From: Limimaricola pyoseonensis
GTDB taxonomy: Bacteria; Pseudomonadota; Alphaproteobacteria; Rhodobacterales; Rhodobacteraceae
Assembly (NCBI RefSeq): GCF_900102015.1
Contig: NZ_FNAT01000002.1
Span: 558,001-622,000 of the forward strand
Direction of reading: 5' to 3'
DNA: 64,000 bases
Shown here piece after piece: positions 25,125 to 33,996 of the stretch. The notes below the pieces were generated by a model. The model was not told the DNA's origin. It worked only from the letters and a program-made list of their open reading frames with translations, and ran no database searches. The position numbers were made by a program, and so were the translations under genes. The first letter of the stretch is position 1; each line of letters begins with the position of its first letter.

Positions 25125-26284
25125 TGCGGCTCACGACGCTGAAGATCGAGGGCGACGACGACATCGTCCGGCTGCGGATGACCGGGCAGGAGACGGCGCG
25201 GATCTGCGGCTTTGCCAAGTTCGCAGAGACGCGGATCGTGACGGCGCTGCTCGAGTTGGGGCGCAACCTCGTCCAGCATGGCGGCGGCGGCCGGCTGACC
25301 CTGTCGCTCGACGCCGACGGGCCGCGGGTGCTGCTGTCGGCCGAGGCGGCGGACCAGGGCCCGGGCATCCCCGATGTCGAGGCCTGGCTGAACGGCAGCG
25401 CGCCGGTCGCGGGCGACCGGCCCGGCCTCGGGCTGGGCCTGCGCGGCGTGCACCGCATGGCCGACCGCTTCGACATCGAGACCGGGCCCGAGGGCACGCG
25501 CGTCGCGGTCGGCTTCTGCACACCGCTCACCCCCGGCGCGCTGGCCGAGACGGCGCGGGCGGTGGGCGAGGCGCTGGCCGGGATGCGCCGCGCCGATCCG
25601 GCCGCGATGCTGGCCCAGCAGAACCGCGAGCTGCTCGATGCGCTCGAGGAGCGCGACCTGCTGATGGCCGAGGTGCATCACCGCACCAAGAACAACCTGG
25701 CGCTGGTCAGCGGGCTGATGCGGCTGTCGCGCAGCGGCGCCCGGTCGGAGGAGACGCGCGACGTGCTGCGCGATCTCGAGCTGCGGGTGAAGGCGATCAC
25801 CGCGCTGCACGACCGGCTGCAGCGCGCCTCGACCGCCGATCGCACGCCGCTGGTGCCGCTCTTGCGCGACGTGGCCGAACAGGCGCGCGCCGCCTTCTCG
25901 ACCGCGGATCTTGAGGTGAGCGTGGTGGTCACGGGCGAGGCGCCGCCGATCAAGGGCAACGCCGCCACCGACATCGCGCTGGCGGCGGGCGAGCTTCTGA
26001 CCAATGCCTGCAAGCACGCCTTCGAGGGCCGCTCGCAGGGCCGCATCCACCTTTCGGTGCGCCGCGAGGACGGCATGCTGAAGCTGGTCGTGTCGGATGA
26101 CGGCCGCGGCCTGACCGAGGGGATGGAGCGGCCCGAGCGCTCGGATTCGCTGGGTTGGCGGATGATCCGGACCATGGTGCAGAAGCATGGCGGCTTCGTG
26201 CGGACCTCGAGCACGGAGGGCCTGACGGTCGAGCTGGGCTTCGGCGAGGCGCATCTCGGCCTCGAGACAGAGCTCAAGGCATGA
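25124..26284 (+). CDS. RsbT-like ATPase fused to a HisKA_2 (HWE-related) histidine kinase
   Basis: A 386-residue cytosolic protein with no membrane segment. Residues 1-132 are an RsbT-like GHKL domain (N-box LELGRNLVQHGGGG, G1 DQGPGIPD, G2 GLGLGLRGVHRM). A coiled-coil linker leads to a HisKA_2 phosphoacceptor (EVHHRTKNNLALV, His186) and a second ATPase domain with N294 (LLTNACKHAF), DDGRGL and a family-2 GWRMIRTM box. Such kinases feed the alphaproteobacterial general stress response in many species. ATG 25124 shares one base with the preceding TGA; a GTG at 25121 is possible. No response regulator lies beside it. Confidence 0.88.
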   Translation: MRLTTLKIEGDDDIVRLRMTGQETARICGFAKFAETRIVTALLELGRNLVQHGGGGRLTLSLDADGPRVLLSAEAADQGPGIPDVEAWLNGSAPVAGDRPGLGLGLRGVHRMADRFDIETGPEGTRVAVGFCTPLTPGALAETARAVGEALAGMRRADPAAMLAQQNRELLDALEERDLLMAEVHHRTKNNLALVSGLMRLSRSGARSEETRDVLRDLELRVKAITALHDRLQRASTADRTPLVPLLRDVAEQARAAFSTADLEVSVVVTGEAPPIKGNAATDIALAAGELLTNACKHAFEGRSQGRIHLSVRREDGMLKLVVSDDGRGLTEGMERPERSDSLGWRMIRTMVQKHGGFVRTSSTEGLTVELGFGEAHLGLETELKA

Positions 26285-26289
26285 AAAAC

Positions 26290-26321
26290 GGCGGCGCCCC
26301 GGGAGGAGGGAGGGCGCCGCC
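26290..26321 (+). terminator. Hairpin after the stressosome locus
   Basis: GGCGGCGCCC at 26290-26299 pairs with GGGCGCCGCC at 26312-26321 across a 12-base purine loop, 5 bases after the stop. No T-run follows, so it may be a weak or factor-dependent terminator. Confidence 0.45.
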
Positions 26322-26429
26322 GCCATCTGGAACCGCCCGGGCGGGGAGGACGCCCGGGTTATCCGCCCAACGGCCGTTGCCCGCGAAAGGTCCGCGGACT
26401 GGCCGAAAGGTTAGGCAATTCGTTCTGGC

Positions 26430-26642
26430 TCAGGCCTCGCGCGCGGCCCGCTCGGCGATGTCGCGAATCATCGCGCGGCTGATGCCGAGATCGGCGAGCT
26501 CGCGCTCGCTCAGGGACTGCAACTCGTCATAGGTGCGGGCATAGGCCTGCGCGCGGGCGCGGCGGCGGGCCATGCCGTCACGCAGGGCGGCCAGGCGGCC
26601 GAAGAAACCGGGGCGGGGGGTGATGTCGGTGGCGAAGGCCAT
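26430..26642 (-). CDS. DUF1127 small protein
   Basis: A 70-residue basic protein with the DUF1127 C-terminus (YDELQSLSERELADLGISRAMIRDIA). In Rhodobacter and agrobacteria, DUF1127 proteins are linked to stress adaptation and RNA turnover. ATG 26642 is the start that gives the usual length; a longer frame to 26765 is not supported. Its leader faces the 3' end of the LacI gene. Confidence 0.85.
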   Translation of the reverse strand: MAFATDITPRPGFFGRLAALRDGMARRRARAQAYARTYDELQSLSERELADLGISRAMIRDIAERAAREA

Positions 26643-26822
26643 TTGGCGATCCTCGATAGGCTGAATGTCGGGCCGGGCCGCGTGGCCCGTTGTGACGCCT
26701 ATCTGGTGGTCAAATCGCGCGCCGACCAGCGCCACCTCTTCAGCCCCGTCATGCGTCCGCGACATGGCTCGGGCCGCGGGTTCGGACGCGCGTTCGGGCC
26801 CGGCGTGGCACCGGCTTCCATG

Positions 26823-27884
26823 TCAGGCCCGAAACGGTTCCGAAGCGGTTCGGAATTCTGGCCCGGGCGCGGCGACGGAGCCGCGCTCGACCACCTCGAA
26901 CTGCCCGGTCTCCTGCAGTTCGGCCAGCGGCCGGTTCTCGATCGCCCCGATCAGCGCCCGCGCCAGCGGCGCCCAGCTTTCCGCCAGCGGCGACCGGGTG
27001 CCGCTGGTGGCGGGCATGGCCATCAGGTCCTCTCCGGGCAGCTGGTCGTCATGCACCACCACCGAGACGTCTTCGGGCACGCGCAACCCGAGCATCGAGA
27101 GCGCCCCGTAGATTCCCTTGGCGATCAGCATGTTGCCGGCGATCAGCCCGGTCGGGCGGGGGCCGCTTTCGGACATCATCCGCAGCGTGGCCAGCGCGCC
27201 GTGGCTTTCGCTCATCGCGCCGAACTCCTGCAGCTCCGGCGCGGGTGCGACGCCCGCCTCACGCAGCGCCTCCTGCCAGCCTTCGCTGCGCCGCATCACG
27301 TAGCACATCTCGGGCAGGCCGTTGACGAAGCCGATGCGGCGATGGCCGCGCTCCAGCAGCATCCGGGTGAGCCGCCGCCCGACCTCGCGGTTGTCGAGGT
27401 CGAAGAAGGGGTAATTGGGGCGGTCCTCGGTGCGGCCATGCAGCACCAGCGGCACGCCGCGCGACCTGAGATAGGCAATGCGCGGATCGTCGGGCACCGG
27501 CTCGATCAGCACGAAACCGTCGAGCGAGCCGCCATCGATCAGCCGGCCATGCACCGCCACCACGTCCTCCTCGGGCTCGGCGGCGTGCAGCACGAAGAGC
27601 CGCCCCATGCGCGAGAACTCGGCCGAGAGGCCGCGCACCATCTGCACCACCATCGAATCGCGCGGCGTGCGCCCCTCCGGCGGCAGCACCAGCCCGACGA
27701 TGCCCGAGCGGCCCGAGGCCAGCCGGCGGGCCGAGAGGTTCGGCCGGTAGTCGAGCGCCCGCGCCGCGTCGCGCACCCGGGCCTTGGTCTCGGCGCTGAC
27801 GTCGTCGTGGTCGTTCAGCGCCCGGCTCACCTGCGTGACCGACAGGCCCGTCGTGGCGGCGATGTCCTTCAGCGTGGCCGACAT
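26823..27884 (-). CDS. LacI-family transcriptional regulator of alpha-glucoside use
   Basis: A 353-residue repressor-type protein: N-terminal LacI HTH (TLKDIAATTGLSVTQVSRALND), hinge (ARRLASGRSGIVGLV) and a periplasmic-binding-protein-like effector domain. ATG 27884 puts the HTH at the very N-terminus; the frame to 27938 is ignored. It is divergent from a GH13 alpha-glucosidase gene 98 bases away, with an operator-like palindrome between them, so it probably controls that gene in response to a sugar such as a maltose- or sucrose-type glucoside (inference). The recognition residues were not matched to a known operator. Confidence 0.9.
   Translation of the reverse strand: MSATLKDIAATTGLSVTQVSRALNDHDDVSAETKARVRDAARALDYRPNLSARRLASGRSGIVGLVLPPEGRTPRDSMVVQMVRGLSAEFSRMGRLFVLHAAEPEEDVVAVHGRLIDGGSLDGFVLIEPVPDDPRIAYLRSRGVPLVLHGRTEDRPNYPFFDLDNREVGRRLTRMLLERGHRRIGFVNGLPEMCYVMRRSEGWQEALREAGVAPAPELQEFGAMSESHGALATLRMMSESGPRPTGLIAGNMLIAKGIYGALSMLGLRVPEDVSVVVHDDQLPGEDLMAMPATSGTRSPLAESWAPLARALIGAIENRPLAELQETGQFEVVERGSVAAPGPEFRTASEPFRA
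26829..26853. promoter_or_regulatory. Operator-like repeats at the 3' end of the LacI gene
   Basis: CCGAAACGGTTCCG (26829-26842) and CCGAAGCGGTTCGG (26840-26853) overlap. Each is a near-palindrome with the central CG typical of LacI operators, and each resembles the palindrome at 27921-27934. They lie within the last codons and may be an auxiliary site or chance. Confidence 0.3.
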
Positions 27885-27920
27885 GAATCTTCCTCTGGAT
27901 TGCGGTCGCACCTTGCCAAT

Positions 27921-27934
27921 CCGAAACGCTTCGG
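27921..27934. promoter_or_regulatory. LacI-type operator between regulator and alpha-glucosidase
   Basis: CCGAAACGCTTCGG is a 14-base palindrome with one mismatched pair and a central CG, centred in the 98-base divergent gap. It is the best candidate operator for the divergent LacI regulator. Confidence 0.5.
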
Positions 27935-27982
27935 GCAAGCCTGAAGGCGACCCTCGGACCCAGGGACGGAAAGGATTCGGAT

Positions 27983-29569
27983 ATGAGCCAGGCGAATTGG
28001 TGGAAGGGTGCGGTGATCTACCAGATCTACCCGCGCTCCTATCAGGACGGAAACGGCGACGGCATCGGTGACCTCAAGGGCATCACCGAGCGGCTGCCGC
28101 ACATCGCCGAGCTGGGCGCGGACGCGGTCTGGCTGTCGCCGATCTTCACCTCGCCCATGGCCGACATGGGCTACGACGTGTCGAACTACACCGACATCGA
28201 CCCGACCTTCGGCACGCTCGACGATTTCGACGCCATGGTCGCGCGCGCCCACGAGCTCGGCCTCAAGGTGATGATCGACCAGGTGCTGTCGCACAGCTCG
28301 AACCAGCACCCCTTCTTCGAGGAAAGCCGCCAGAGCCGCGACAACCCGAAGGCCGACTGGTACGTCTGGGCCGACCCCAAGCATGACGGCTCGGCGCCCA
28401 ACAACTGGCAGGCCATCTTCGGCGGCATCGCCTGGGAGTGGGAGCCGCGCCGCAAGCAGTACTACTTCCACAACTTCCTGAAGGAGCAGCCCGACTTCAA
28501 CTTCCACAACCCGGAAGTGCAGGACTGGCTGCTCTCCACCATGCGGTTCTGGCTCGACCGCGGCGTCGACGGCTTCCGCCTCGACACGGTGAACTTCTAC
28601 TTCCACGACAAGCATCTGCGCGACGATCCGGCCGATTTCCGCCTCGACGGCGAGGCCGCGATCAAGCCCTACGACATGCAGTACCACATCTTCTCGAAGA
28701 ACCAGCCCGAGAACATCGGCTTCCTCGAGAAGATGCGCAAGCTGATGAACGAGTACGAGGGTCGGGCGCTGGTCGGCGAGGTCGGCGAGAGCCACCACCC
28801 GATCGAGATCATGGGCGAGTACACCTCGGCCGACCGGCTGCACATGGCCTACAGCTTCGAGATGCTCGGGCCGAACTTCACCGCCGCGCATTTCCGCGAC
28901 CAGATCGACCGTTTCTTCAAGCTGGCGCCGCATGGCTGGCCCTGCTGGGCCTTCTCGAACCACGACGTGCCGCGCCACGCGACGCGCTGGGCCAAGCATG
29001 GCGAGCAGGACGCGGTGTCGAAGCTCGCCGCGGCGATGCTGCTGTCGATGGAAGGCTCGATCTGCGTCTACCAGGGCGAGGAGCTGGGCCAGACCGAGTC
29101 GGAGCTCGAGTTCCACGAGCTGACCGACCCGCAGGGCATCAACTTCTGGCCGGCCGACAAGGGCCGCGACGGTTGCCGCACCCCGATGGTCTGGGAAAAG
29201 GACGCCCCGGCCGCGGGCTTCGGCTCCGAAACCCCGTGGCTGCCGGTCAAACCCGAGCAGGCGGCGCGCGCCGTCGACCAGCAGAAGGGCGTCGAGGACT
29301 CGGTGCTCGAGACCTACCGCACGCTTCTGAAGCTGCGCCACGCCACGCCCGACCTGAAGACCGGCCGCACCATGTTCGTCGAGAGCGAGGAGCCGGTGCT
29401 GGCCTTCCATCGCGGCGAGAAGACGATCTGCGCCTTCAACCTCTCGGACAAGCCGCAGGAGATCGGGATCTCCGGCATCGACGAGACGCTGTTCGCGATC
29501 GACTCCGAGGCCGGCGAGGACAAGGTCTGGCTCGGGCCGAACGGCGCGCTGATCGGCCGCCTGGCCTGA
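27983..29569 (+). CDS. Alpha-glucosidase, glycoside hydrolase family 13
   Basis: A 528-residue cytosolic enzyme (no signal peptide) that cleaves alpha-glucosidic bonds of short oligosaccharides. The four GH13 motifs are DQVLSHSSNQH, GFRLDTVN (nucleophile Asp201), LVGEVGE (acid Glu266) and SNHDVPR (Asp328). The front VIYQIYPRSYQDGNGDGIGDLKG places it with the oligo-1,6-glucosidase/AglA group; preference between maltose, isomaltose and sucrose-like substrates is not decided. It is divergent from its likely LacI regulator, and a strong terminator follows. No sugar transporter lies in the window next to it. Confidence 0.94.
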   Translation: MSQANWWKGAVIYQIYPRSYQDGNGDGIGDLKGITERLPHIAELGADAVWLSPIFTSPMADMGYDVSNYTDIDPTFGTLDDFDAMVARAHELGLKVMIDQVLSHSSNQHPFFEESRQSRDNPKADWYVWADPKHDGSAPNNWQAIFGGIAWEWEPRRKQYYFHNFLKEQPDFNFHNPEVQDWLLSTMRFWLDRGVDGFRLDTVNFYFHDKHLRDDPADFRLDGEAAIKPYDMQYHIFSKNQPENIGFLEKMRKLMNEYEGRALVGEVGESHHPIEIMGEYTSADRLHMAYSFEMLGPNFTAAHFRDQIDRFFKLAPHGWPCWAFSNHDVPRHATRWAKHGEQDAVSKLAAAMLLSMEGSICVYQGEELGQTESELEFHELTDPQGINFWPADKGRDGCRTPMVWEKDAPAAGFGSETPWLPVKPEQAARAVDQQKGVEDSVLETYRTLLKLRHATPDLKTGRTMFVESEEPVLAFHRGEKTICAFNLSDKPQEIGISGIDETLFAIDSEAGEDKVWLGPNGALIGRLA

Positions 29570-29604
29570 TCCGCCCCGCCCGTCCCGGCCGGGCCGGGGC
29601 TTTG

Positions 29605-29636
29605 ACGCGCGCCATGCCGCAGGGCATGGCGCGCGT
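29605..29636 (+). terminator. Rho-independent terminator after the alpha-glucosidase
   Basis: ACGCGCGCCATGCC at 29605-29618 pairs perfectly (14 bp) with GGCATGGCGCGCGT at 29623-29636 around a 4-base loop; TTTT follows at 29642-29645. Confidence 0.75.
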
Positions 29637-29714
29637 TCGCCTTTTGTGCTAGAGCGGTGAAAACCAAGCACAACAAGGCCGGCGCGCGGGCAGGCGACCG
29701 GCGGATGGGGGCAC

Positions 29715-30236
29715 ATGCGAGTCATCGGAATCGATCCCGGCCTGCGCAATCTCGGCTGGGGGGTGATCGAGGTCAGCGGCGCAAAGCTGCGCCACGTCGC
29801 CAACGGCACCTGCCGTTCGGAGGGCGACGACCTCGCCGACCGGCTGATGTCGCTGGCCGAACAGCTCCGCCGTGTGCTGAAGGACCACGCCCCCGACGCG
29901 GCGGCGGTCGAGCATGTCTTCGTGAACTCCGACGGCGCCGGCACGCTGAAGCTCGGCCAGGCGCGCGGCATCGCGCTGCTGATCCCGGCCGAGGCGGGGC
30001 TGCGGGTCGGTGAATACATGCCCTCCACCATCAAGAAGGCCGTGGTCGGCAACGGCGCCGCGGCCAAGGCGCAGGTGCAGCACATGGTTAAGCTGCAGCT
30101 GCCGGGCGTCGTGCTCGACGGGCCGGATGCGGCCGACGCGCTGGCCATCGCCATCTGCCACGCGCATCACCTGCAATCGGCGGGGCATCTCGCCCGGGCG
30201 GTGGCGCGGGCCGAGGCGGGCAGGGCGCGCGCATGA
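29715..30236 (+). CDS. ruvC: Crossover junction endodeoxyribonuclease RuvC
   Basis: Cuts Holliday junctions as a dimer. The 173-residue protein has the four acidic catalytic residues Asp7 (GIDPG), Glu66 (AVEHVF), Asp138 and Asp141 (GPDAADALA), all as in E. coli RuvC. Its stop overlaps ruvA by 4 bases, and ruvB follows, giving the standard operon order. Confidence 0.96.
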   Translation: MRVIGIDPGLRNLGWGVIEVSGAKLRHVANGTCRSEGDDLADRLMSLAEQLRRVLKDHAPDAAAVEHVFVNSDGAGTLKLGQARGIALLIPAEAGLRVGEYMPSTIKKAVVGNGAAAKAQVQHMVKLQLPGVVLDGPDAADALAIAICHAHHLQSAGHLARAVARAEAGRARA

Positions 30237-30931
30237 TCGGCCGGATCGCCGGGCGGCTGGAATACCGCGCCACCGACCACGTGCTGATCGACGTGCGCGG
30301 CGTGGGCTACGTGGTCTACGTCTCCGACCGGGTGCTGGCGCAGCTGCCCGGGCCGGGCGAGGCGGTGGCGCTCTACACCGAGCTTCTGGTGCGCGAGGAC
30401 ATCCTGCAGCTCTTCGGATTCCCGACGCTGGTCGAGAAGGAATGGCACCGGCTGCTGCTGACCGTGCAGGGGATCGGCGCCAAGGCCTCGCTCGCCATTC
30501 TCGGCGCGCTGGGCGCCGATGGCCTCAGCCGGGCGATCGCGCTGGCCGACTGGTCGGCGGTGGCGCGGGCCAAGGGGGTCGGCCCCAAGACGGCGCAGCG
30601 CGTGGTCAACGAGCTGAAGGACAAGGCGCCCTCGGTCATGGCGATGGGCGCGCAGCCCGCCGCGATGCGCGAGAGCGAGGCCGACGACGCGGCGGTGATC
30701 GAGGACGCGGCACCGGCCGAGACGGCCCCGGCGACGAAGCCCAAGGCGCAGCCGAAGGCCCGTGGCAACGCCGAGGCGCAGGCCGACGCGCTCTCGGCGC
30801 TGGGTAATCTCGGCTACGGGCTGTCGGACGCGGCGGCCGCGGTGGCCGAGGCGGCGCACGAGGACCCCGAGGCCGGCACGCCCGAGCTGATCCGCGCCGC
30901 GCTGCGCCGGCTCGCCCCCAAGGAGCGGTGA
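30233..30931 (+). CDS. ruvA: Holliday junction branch migration protein RuvA
   Basis: A 232-residue DNA-binding partner of RuvB. N-terminal OB fold ([23 protein letters not shown] type), HhH motifs ([34 protein letters not shown]) and a C-terminal RuvB-contact domain ([19 protein letters not shown]). The linker of about 45 residues is Ala/Glu-rich, longer than in enterics. ATG 30233 overlaps the ruvC stop (ATGA). Confidence 0.96.
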   Translation: MIGRIAGRLEYRATDHVLIDVRGVGYVVYVSDRVLAQLPGPGEAVALYTELLVREDILQLFGFPTLVEKEWHRLLLTVQGIGAKASLAILGALGADGLSRAIALADWSAVARAKGVGPKTAQRVVNELKDKAPSVMAMGAQPAAMRESEADDAAVIEDAAPAETAPATKPKAQPKARGNAEAQADALSALGNLGYGLSDAAAAVAEAAHEDPEAGTPELIRAALRRLAPKER

Positions 30932-30975
30932 GGCGCCGCCTTGTCTTGCAGGGCCCGCATGCATAGGACCGAATG

Positions 30976-32010
30976 ATGACCGACGCCCCCGATCCCGCGC
31001 TGCGCCCCGAGCGGCTGCCCGAGGACCACGACCGCGCCCTGCGGCCGCAGGGTCTGTCGGAGTTCATCGGCCAGGCCGAGGCGCGCGCCAACCTGCGCAT
31101 CTTCATCGAAAGCGCCCGCAAGCGCGGCGAGGCGATGGACCACACGTTGTTCCACGGGCCGCCGGGCTTGGGCAAGACGACGCTGGCGCAGATTATCTCG
31201 CGCGAGCTGGGCGTTGGCTTTCGCATGACCTCGGGCCCGGTGCTCGCCAAGGCCGGCGATCTCGCCGCGATCCTCACCAATCTCGAGCCGCGCGACGTGC
31301 TCTTCATCGACGAGATCCACCGCCTGAACCCGGCGGTGGAGGAGGTGCTCTACCCGGCGCTCGAGGATTACGCGCTCGACCTCGTCATCGGCGAGGGGCC
31401 GGCGGCCCGCACCGTGCGGATCGAGCTGCAGCCCTTCACGCTGGTGGGGGCCACGACCCGGCTCGGCCTGCTGACCACGCCGCTGCGCGACCGCTTCGGC
31501 ATCCCGACAAGGTTGCAGTTCTACACCGTCGACGAGCTGCACGAGATCGTCACCCGCAACGCCCGTCTGCTCGGCACGCCCGCCGATCCGGAGGGCGCGC
31601 GCGAGATCGCGCGCCGGGCGCGCGGCACGCCGCGCATCGCCGGCCGGCTCCTGCGCCGCGTCGTCGATTTCGCGGTGGTCGAGGGCGACGGGCGGGTGAC
31701 GCAGGAACTGGCGGACAATGCGCTCACTCGGCTCGGCGTCGACGATCTCGGCCTCGACGGGGCCGACCGGCGCTACCTGCGGCTGATCGCCGAGGCCTAT
31801 GGCGGCGGCCCGGTCGGGATCGAGACGCTCTCGGCGGCGCTGTCGGAAAGCCGCGACGCGCTCGAGGAGGTGATCGAGCCCTTCCTGCTGCAGCAGGGGC
31901 TGATCCAGCGCACGCCGCGCGGGCGGATGCTGGCCCATGCCGCGTGGCGGCATCTCGGCCTCGTCGCGCCGCCGCCGCCCGAGACCGGGCAGGGCACGCT
32001 CTTCGGCTGA
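30976..32010 (+). CDS. ruvB: Holliday junction branch migration helicase RuvB
   Basis: Hexameric AAA+ motor of branch migration. Walker [10 protein letters not shown], Walker B LFIDEIHR, sensor I GATTRLG, the arginine-finger region PLRDRFGI and the C-terminal winged helix ([33 protein letters not shown]) are all present; 344 residues. ATG 30976 is favoured over 30973 because AGGA at 30965-30968 lies 7 bases upstream of it. Confidence 0.97.
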   Translation: MTDAPDPALRPERLPEDHDRALRPQGLSEFIGQAEARANLRIFIESARKRGEAMDHTLFHGPPGLGKTTLAQIISRELGVGFRMTSGPVLAKAGDLAAILTNLEPRDVLFIDEIHRLNPAVEEVLYPALEDYALDLVIGEGPAARTVRIELQPFTLVGATTRLGLLTTPLRDRFGIPTRLQFYTVDELHEIVTRNARLLGTPADPEGAREIARRARGTPRIAGRLLRRVVDFAVVEGDGRVTQELADNALTRLGVDDLGLDGADRRYLRLIAEAYGGGPVGIETLSAALSESRDALEEVIEPFLLQQGLIQRTPRGRMLAHAAWRHLGLVAPPPPETGQGTLFG

Positions 32011-32078
32011 GGCCCGGCTTGCTTGCCCCAGACGGGCAGGGCGCGTATCCCCCGAAGCGGCAACAGGAGGATGGCGGC

Positions 32079-32699
32079 ATGGATGCGGCGCGCGTGCAGG
32101 AGATGTTCACCCGGCCCGATGGCGGCTACATGTGCGCCCGCTGGGGCCGCCCGATCGCCCCGGTGGTGTTCGGCGTCGAGGACGAGACGCTCTCGGTGAT
32201 GAAGTCGGCGATCCAGGCGCTGTGCCAGCTCGCCGATCACGACATGGCCGAGACCGACCCCGAGTTGGGCGTGAACCTGCTGGTCTTCTTCTGCCGCGAG
32301 TGGGACGAGCTCACCGCCGTGCCGGACCTCGACAAGCTGGTACCGGGCCTGCCCGACCTTCTGTCGAAGCTCGAGGCCGGCGACGCCAGCCAGTACCGTG
32401 CCTTCCGCTTCGAGCCCGACGGCGCGATCCGGGCGGGCATCGTGTTTTTGCGGATGAAGGGCGAGGCGGCGGACGTGCCCGCCGACGTGCTGGCGCTGAG
32501 CCAGGCGGTGCTGGCGATGCTGACCTGGTCCGAGACCGCCTTCGACGCCGAGTCGCCGCTGGCCTCGGCCCCCGACGGCACGGTGGTGCTGAAGCCCGAG
32601 ATCGCGCAGCTGATCCGCGCGGCCTACGACCCGGTTCTGCCCGCGGCCTCCGACGACCCGGCCACCGCGCTCAGGATCGCGGCGCGGATGGCGCAATGA
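32079..32699 (+). CDS. Conserved protein of unknown function between ruvB and ybgC
   Basis: A 206-residue soluble protein starting at ATG 32079 behind AGGAGG. The N-terminus (VQEMFTRPDGGYMCARWGRPIAPVVFGV) and a central SQYRAFRFEPDGAIRAGIVFLRMKG stretch are well ordered; there is no signal peptide and no metal motif. I recognise no family. The stop overlaps ybgC by 4 bases (ATGA), so it is translated with the Tol-Pal accessory thioesterase and may be a Rhodobacterales-specific partner. Confidence 0.75.
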   Translation: MDAARVQEMFTRPDGGYMCARWGRPIAPVVFGVEDETLSVMKSAIQALCQLADHDMAETDPELGVNLLVFFCREWDELTAVPDLDKLVPGLPDLLSKLEAGDASQYRAFRFEPDGAIRAGIVFLRMKGEAADVPADVLALSQAVLAMLTWSETAFDAESPLASAPDGTVVLKPEIAQLIRAAYDPVLPAASDDPATALRIAARMAQ

Positions 32700-33094
32700 G
32701 CCACCTATTCCTCTGCCGGGTCTATTACGAGGACACCGACCTCGCCGGCATCGTCTACTACGCCAACTACCTGAAGTTCATCGAGCGGGCGCGCACCGAA
32801 TGGGTGCGCGGCCTCGGCATCGACCAAGCGCGGCTGAAGGACGAGACCGGCATCGTCTTCGCGGTGCGCCGGCTCGAGGCCGACTACCTGGCGCCGGCCC
32901 GCTTCGACGACGAGCTCGAGGTCGAGACCGCCGTCGCCCGGATCGGCGGCGCGCGGATCGTGCTCGACCAGTCGGTGCGCCGCGCAGGTGCCGACTGCTT
33001 CTCGGCCCGCGTCACGTTGGCGGCGCTGACCGGCTCCGGCGCGCCGGCCCGGCTGCCCGCCGATCTGCGCGAGAGGCTTGCCGCCGGGGCATAG
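32696..33094 (+). CDS. ybgC: Tol-Pal system-associated acyl-CoA thioesterase
   Basis: A 132-residue hotdog-fold thioesterase with the catalytic signature YYEDTDLAGIVYYANYLKFIERARTEW at residues 10-36 (catalytic Asp16 in D-T-D). YbgC hydrolyses short acyl-CoA or acyl-ACP thioesters at the inner membrane and is normally directly upstream of tolQ. Here an SDR gene and a hairpin separate the two. Confidence 0.93.
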   Translation: MSHLFLCRVYYEDTDLAGIVYYANYLKFIERARTEWVRGLGIDQARLKDETGIVFAVRRLEADYLAPARFDDELEVETAVARIGGARIVLDQSVRRAGADCFSARVTLAALTGSGAPARLPADLRERLAAGA

Positions 33095-33178
33095 CGTCGC
33101 AACCCGTACGAAGCCGGAACCCCATCCCTTTCACCGCCGTTGCGGCCCGGCAGCGCCAATGAGTGAAAGGGAAAAACC

Positions 33179-33940
33179 ATGCGTTACAAGGGCAAGACCG
33201 TACTCGTCACCGGCGCGGCTTCGGGGATCGGCGCCGCCACGGCGCGGCGCTTCTCGCAGGAGGGCGCGAATGTCGTGCTCTCGGATACCGAATCGAAGGA
33301 TCTCGAACGAGTCGCACGCGACCTGCCCTCCGCCCATACCCGCACCTTCGCGGGCGACATCGCCAAGCCCGGCGACTGCGAGGCCATGGTGGCCTGCGCG
33401 GTCGAGAACTTCGGTGGCCTCGACATCCTCGTGCCCAATGCCGGCTTCGCCGTGGTCGGGCCGATGGAGGACGTCTCGGACGAGAACTTCGCCGGGGTGA
33501 TCGAGAACAACCTCACCGGCACCTACCGCACCATCAAGGCGGCCTGGGAACCGCTGAAGAAGGCCCGCGGCGCCATCATCGCCACCTCCTCGGTCTCGGG
33601 GATGCGCGGCGATTTCGGCGCCTTCGCCTATGCCACCTCGAAGGCGGGCATCTCCAACATGGTCCGCTCGCTCGCGCTCGACTTCCAGCGCCACGGCATC
33701 CGCGTCAACGCGGTCGCGCCGGGCTTCACCGAGACGGGGCTCACCGAGGACATGATGAAGGACGAGAAGTTCCTCGAGCGGATGCATGCCCGCATCCCGA
33801 TGGGCCGGGACGGCCAGCCCGAGGAGATCGCCGCCGTGATCGCCTTTCTCGCCAGCGACGATGCGAGCTTCGTCAACGGCGTGATCATGCCTGTCGATGG
33901 CGGCCTGACCGCCTCGAACGGCCAGCCGCCGCTGGCCTGA
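33179..33940 (+). CDS. SDR-family NAD(P)-dependent oxidoreductase
   Basis: A 253-residue classical short-chain dehydrogenase. The cofactor loop TGAASGIG is at 11-18, NAG at 87-89, catalytic Ser138, Tyr151 and Lys155 (YATSK), and the C-terminal [16 protein letters not shown] pattern follows. The substrate is unknown; acidic residues after beta-2 (SDTES) hint at NAD rather than NADP. It starts behind GAAAGGGAAAAACC, 84 bases after ybgC, and is followed by a strong hairpin, so it forms an odd insert in the ybgC-tolQ junction. Confidence 0.9.
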   Translation: MRYKGKTVLVTGAASGIGAATARRFSQEGANVVLSDTESKDLERVARDLPSAHTRTFAGDIAKPGDCEAMVACAVENFGGLDILVPNAGFAVVGPMEDVSDENFAGVIENNLTGTYRTIKAAWEPLKKARGAIIATSSVSGMRGDFGAFAYATSKAGISNMVRSLALDFQRHGIRVNAVAPGFTETGLTEDMMKDEKFLERMHARIPMGRDGQPEEIAAVIAFLASDDASFVNGVIMPVDGGLTASNGQPPLA

Positions 33941-33964
33941 CCCGGCGACCCTGCGGGGGCCGAA

Positions 33965-33996
33965 GGGGGCGCGGGCGGCCGCCGGACCGCGCCCCC
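33965..33996 (+). terminator. Terminator-like hairpin between SDR gene and tolQ
   Basis: GGGGGCGCGG at 33965-33974 pairs with CCGCGCCCCC at 33987-33996 across a 12-base loop, without a T-run. It lies 25 bases after the SDR stop. Confidence 0.45.

Noticed and set aside
27869-30154. A 761-codon minus-strand frame over the alpha-glucosidase and ruvC
   Set aside because: Shadow of the GH13 gene; low-complexity Val/Leu/Arg/His product and no homology.
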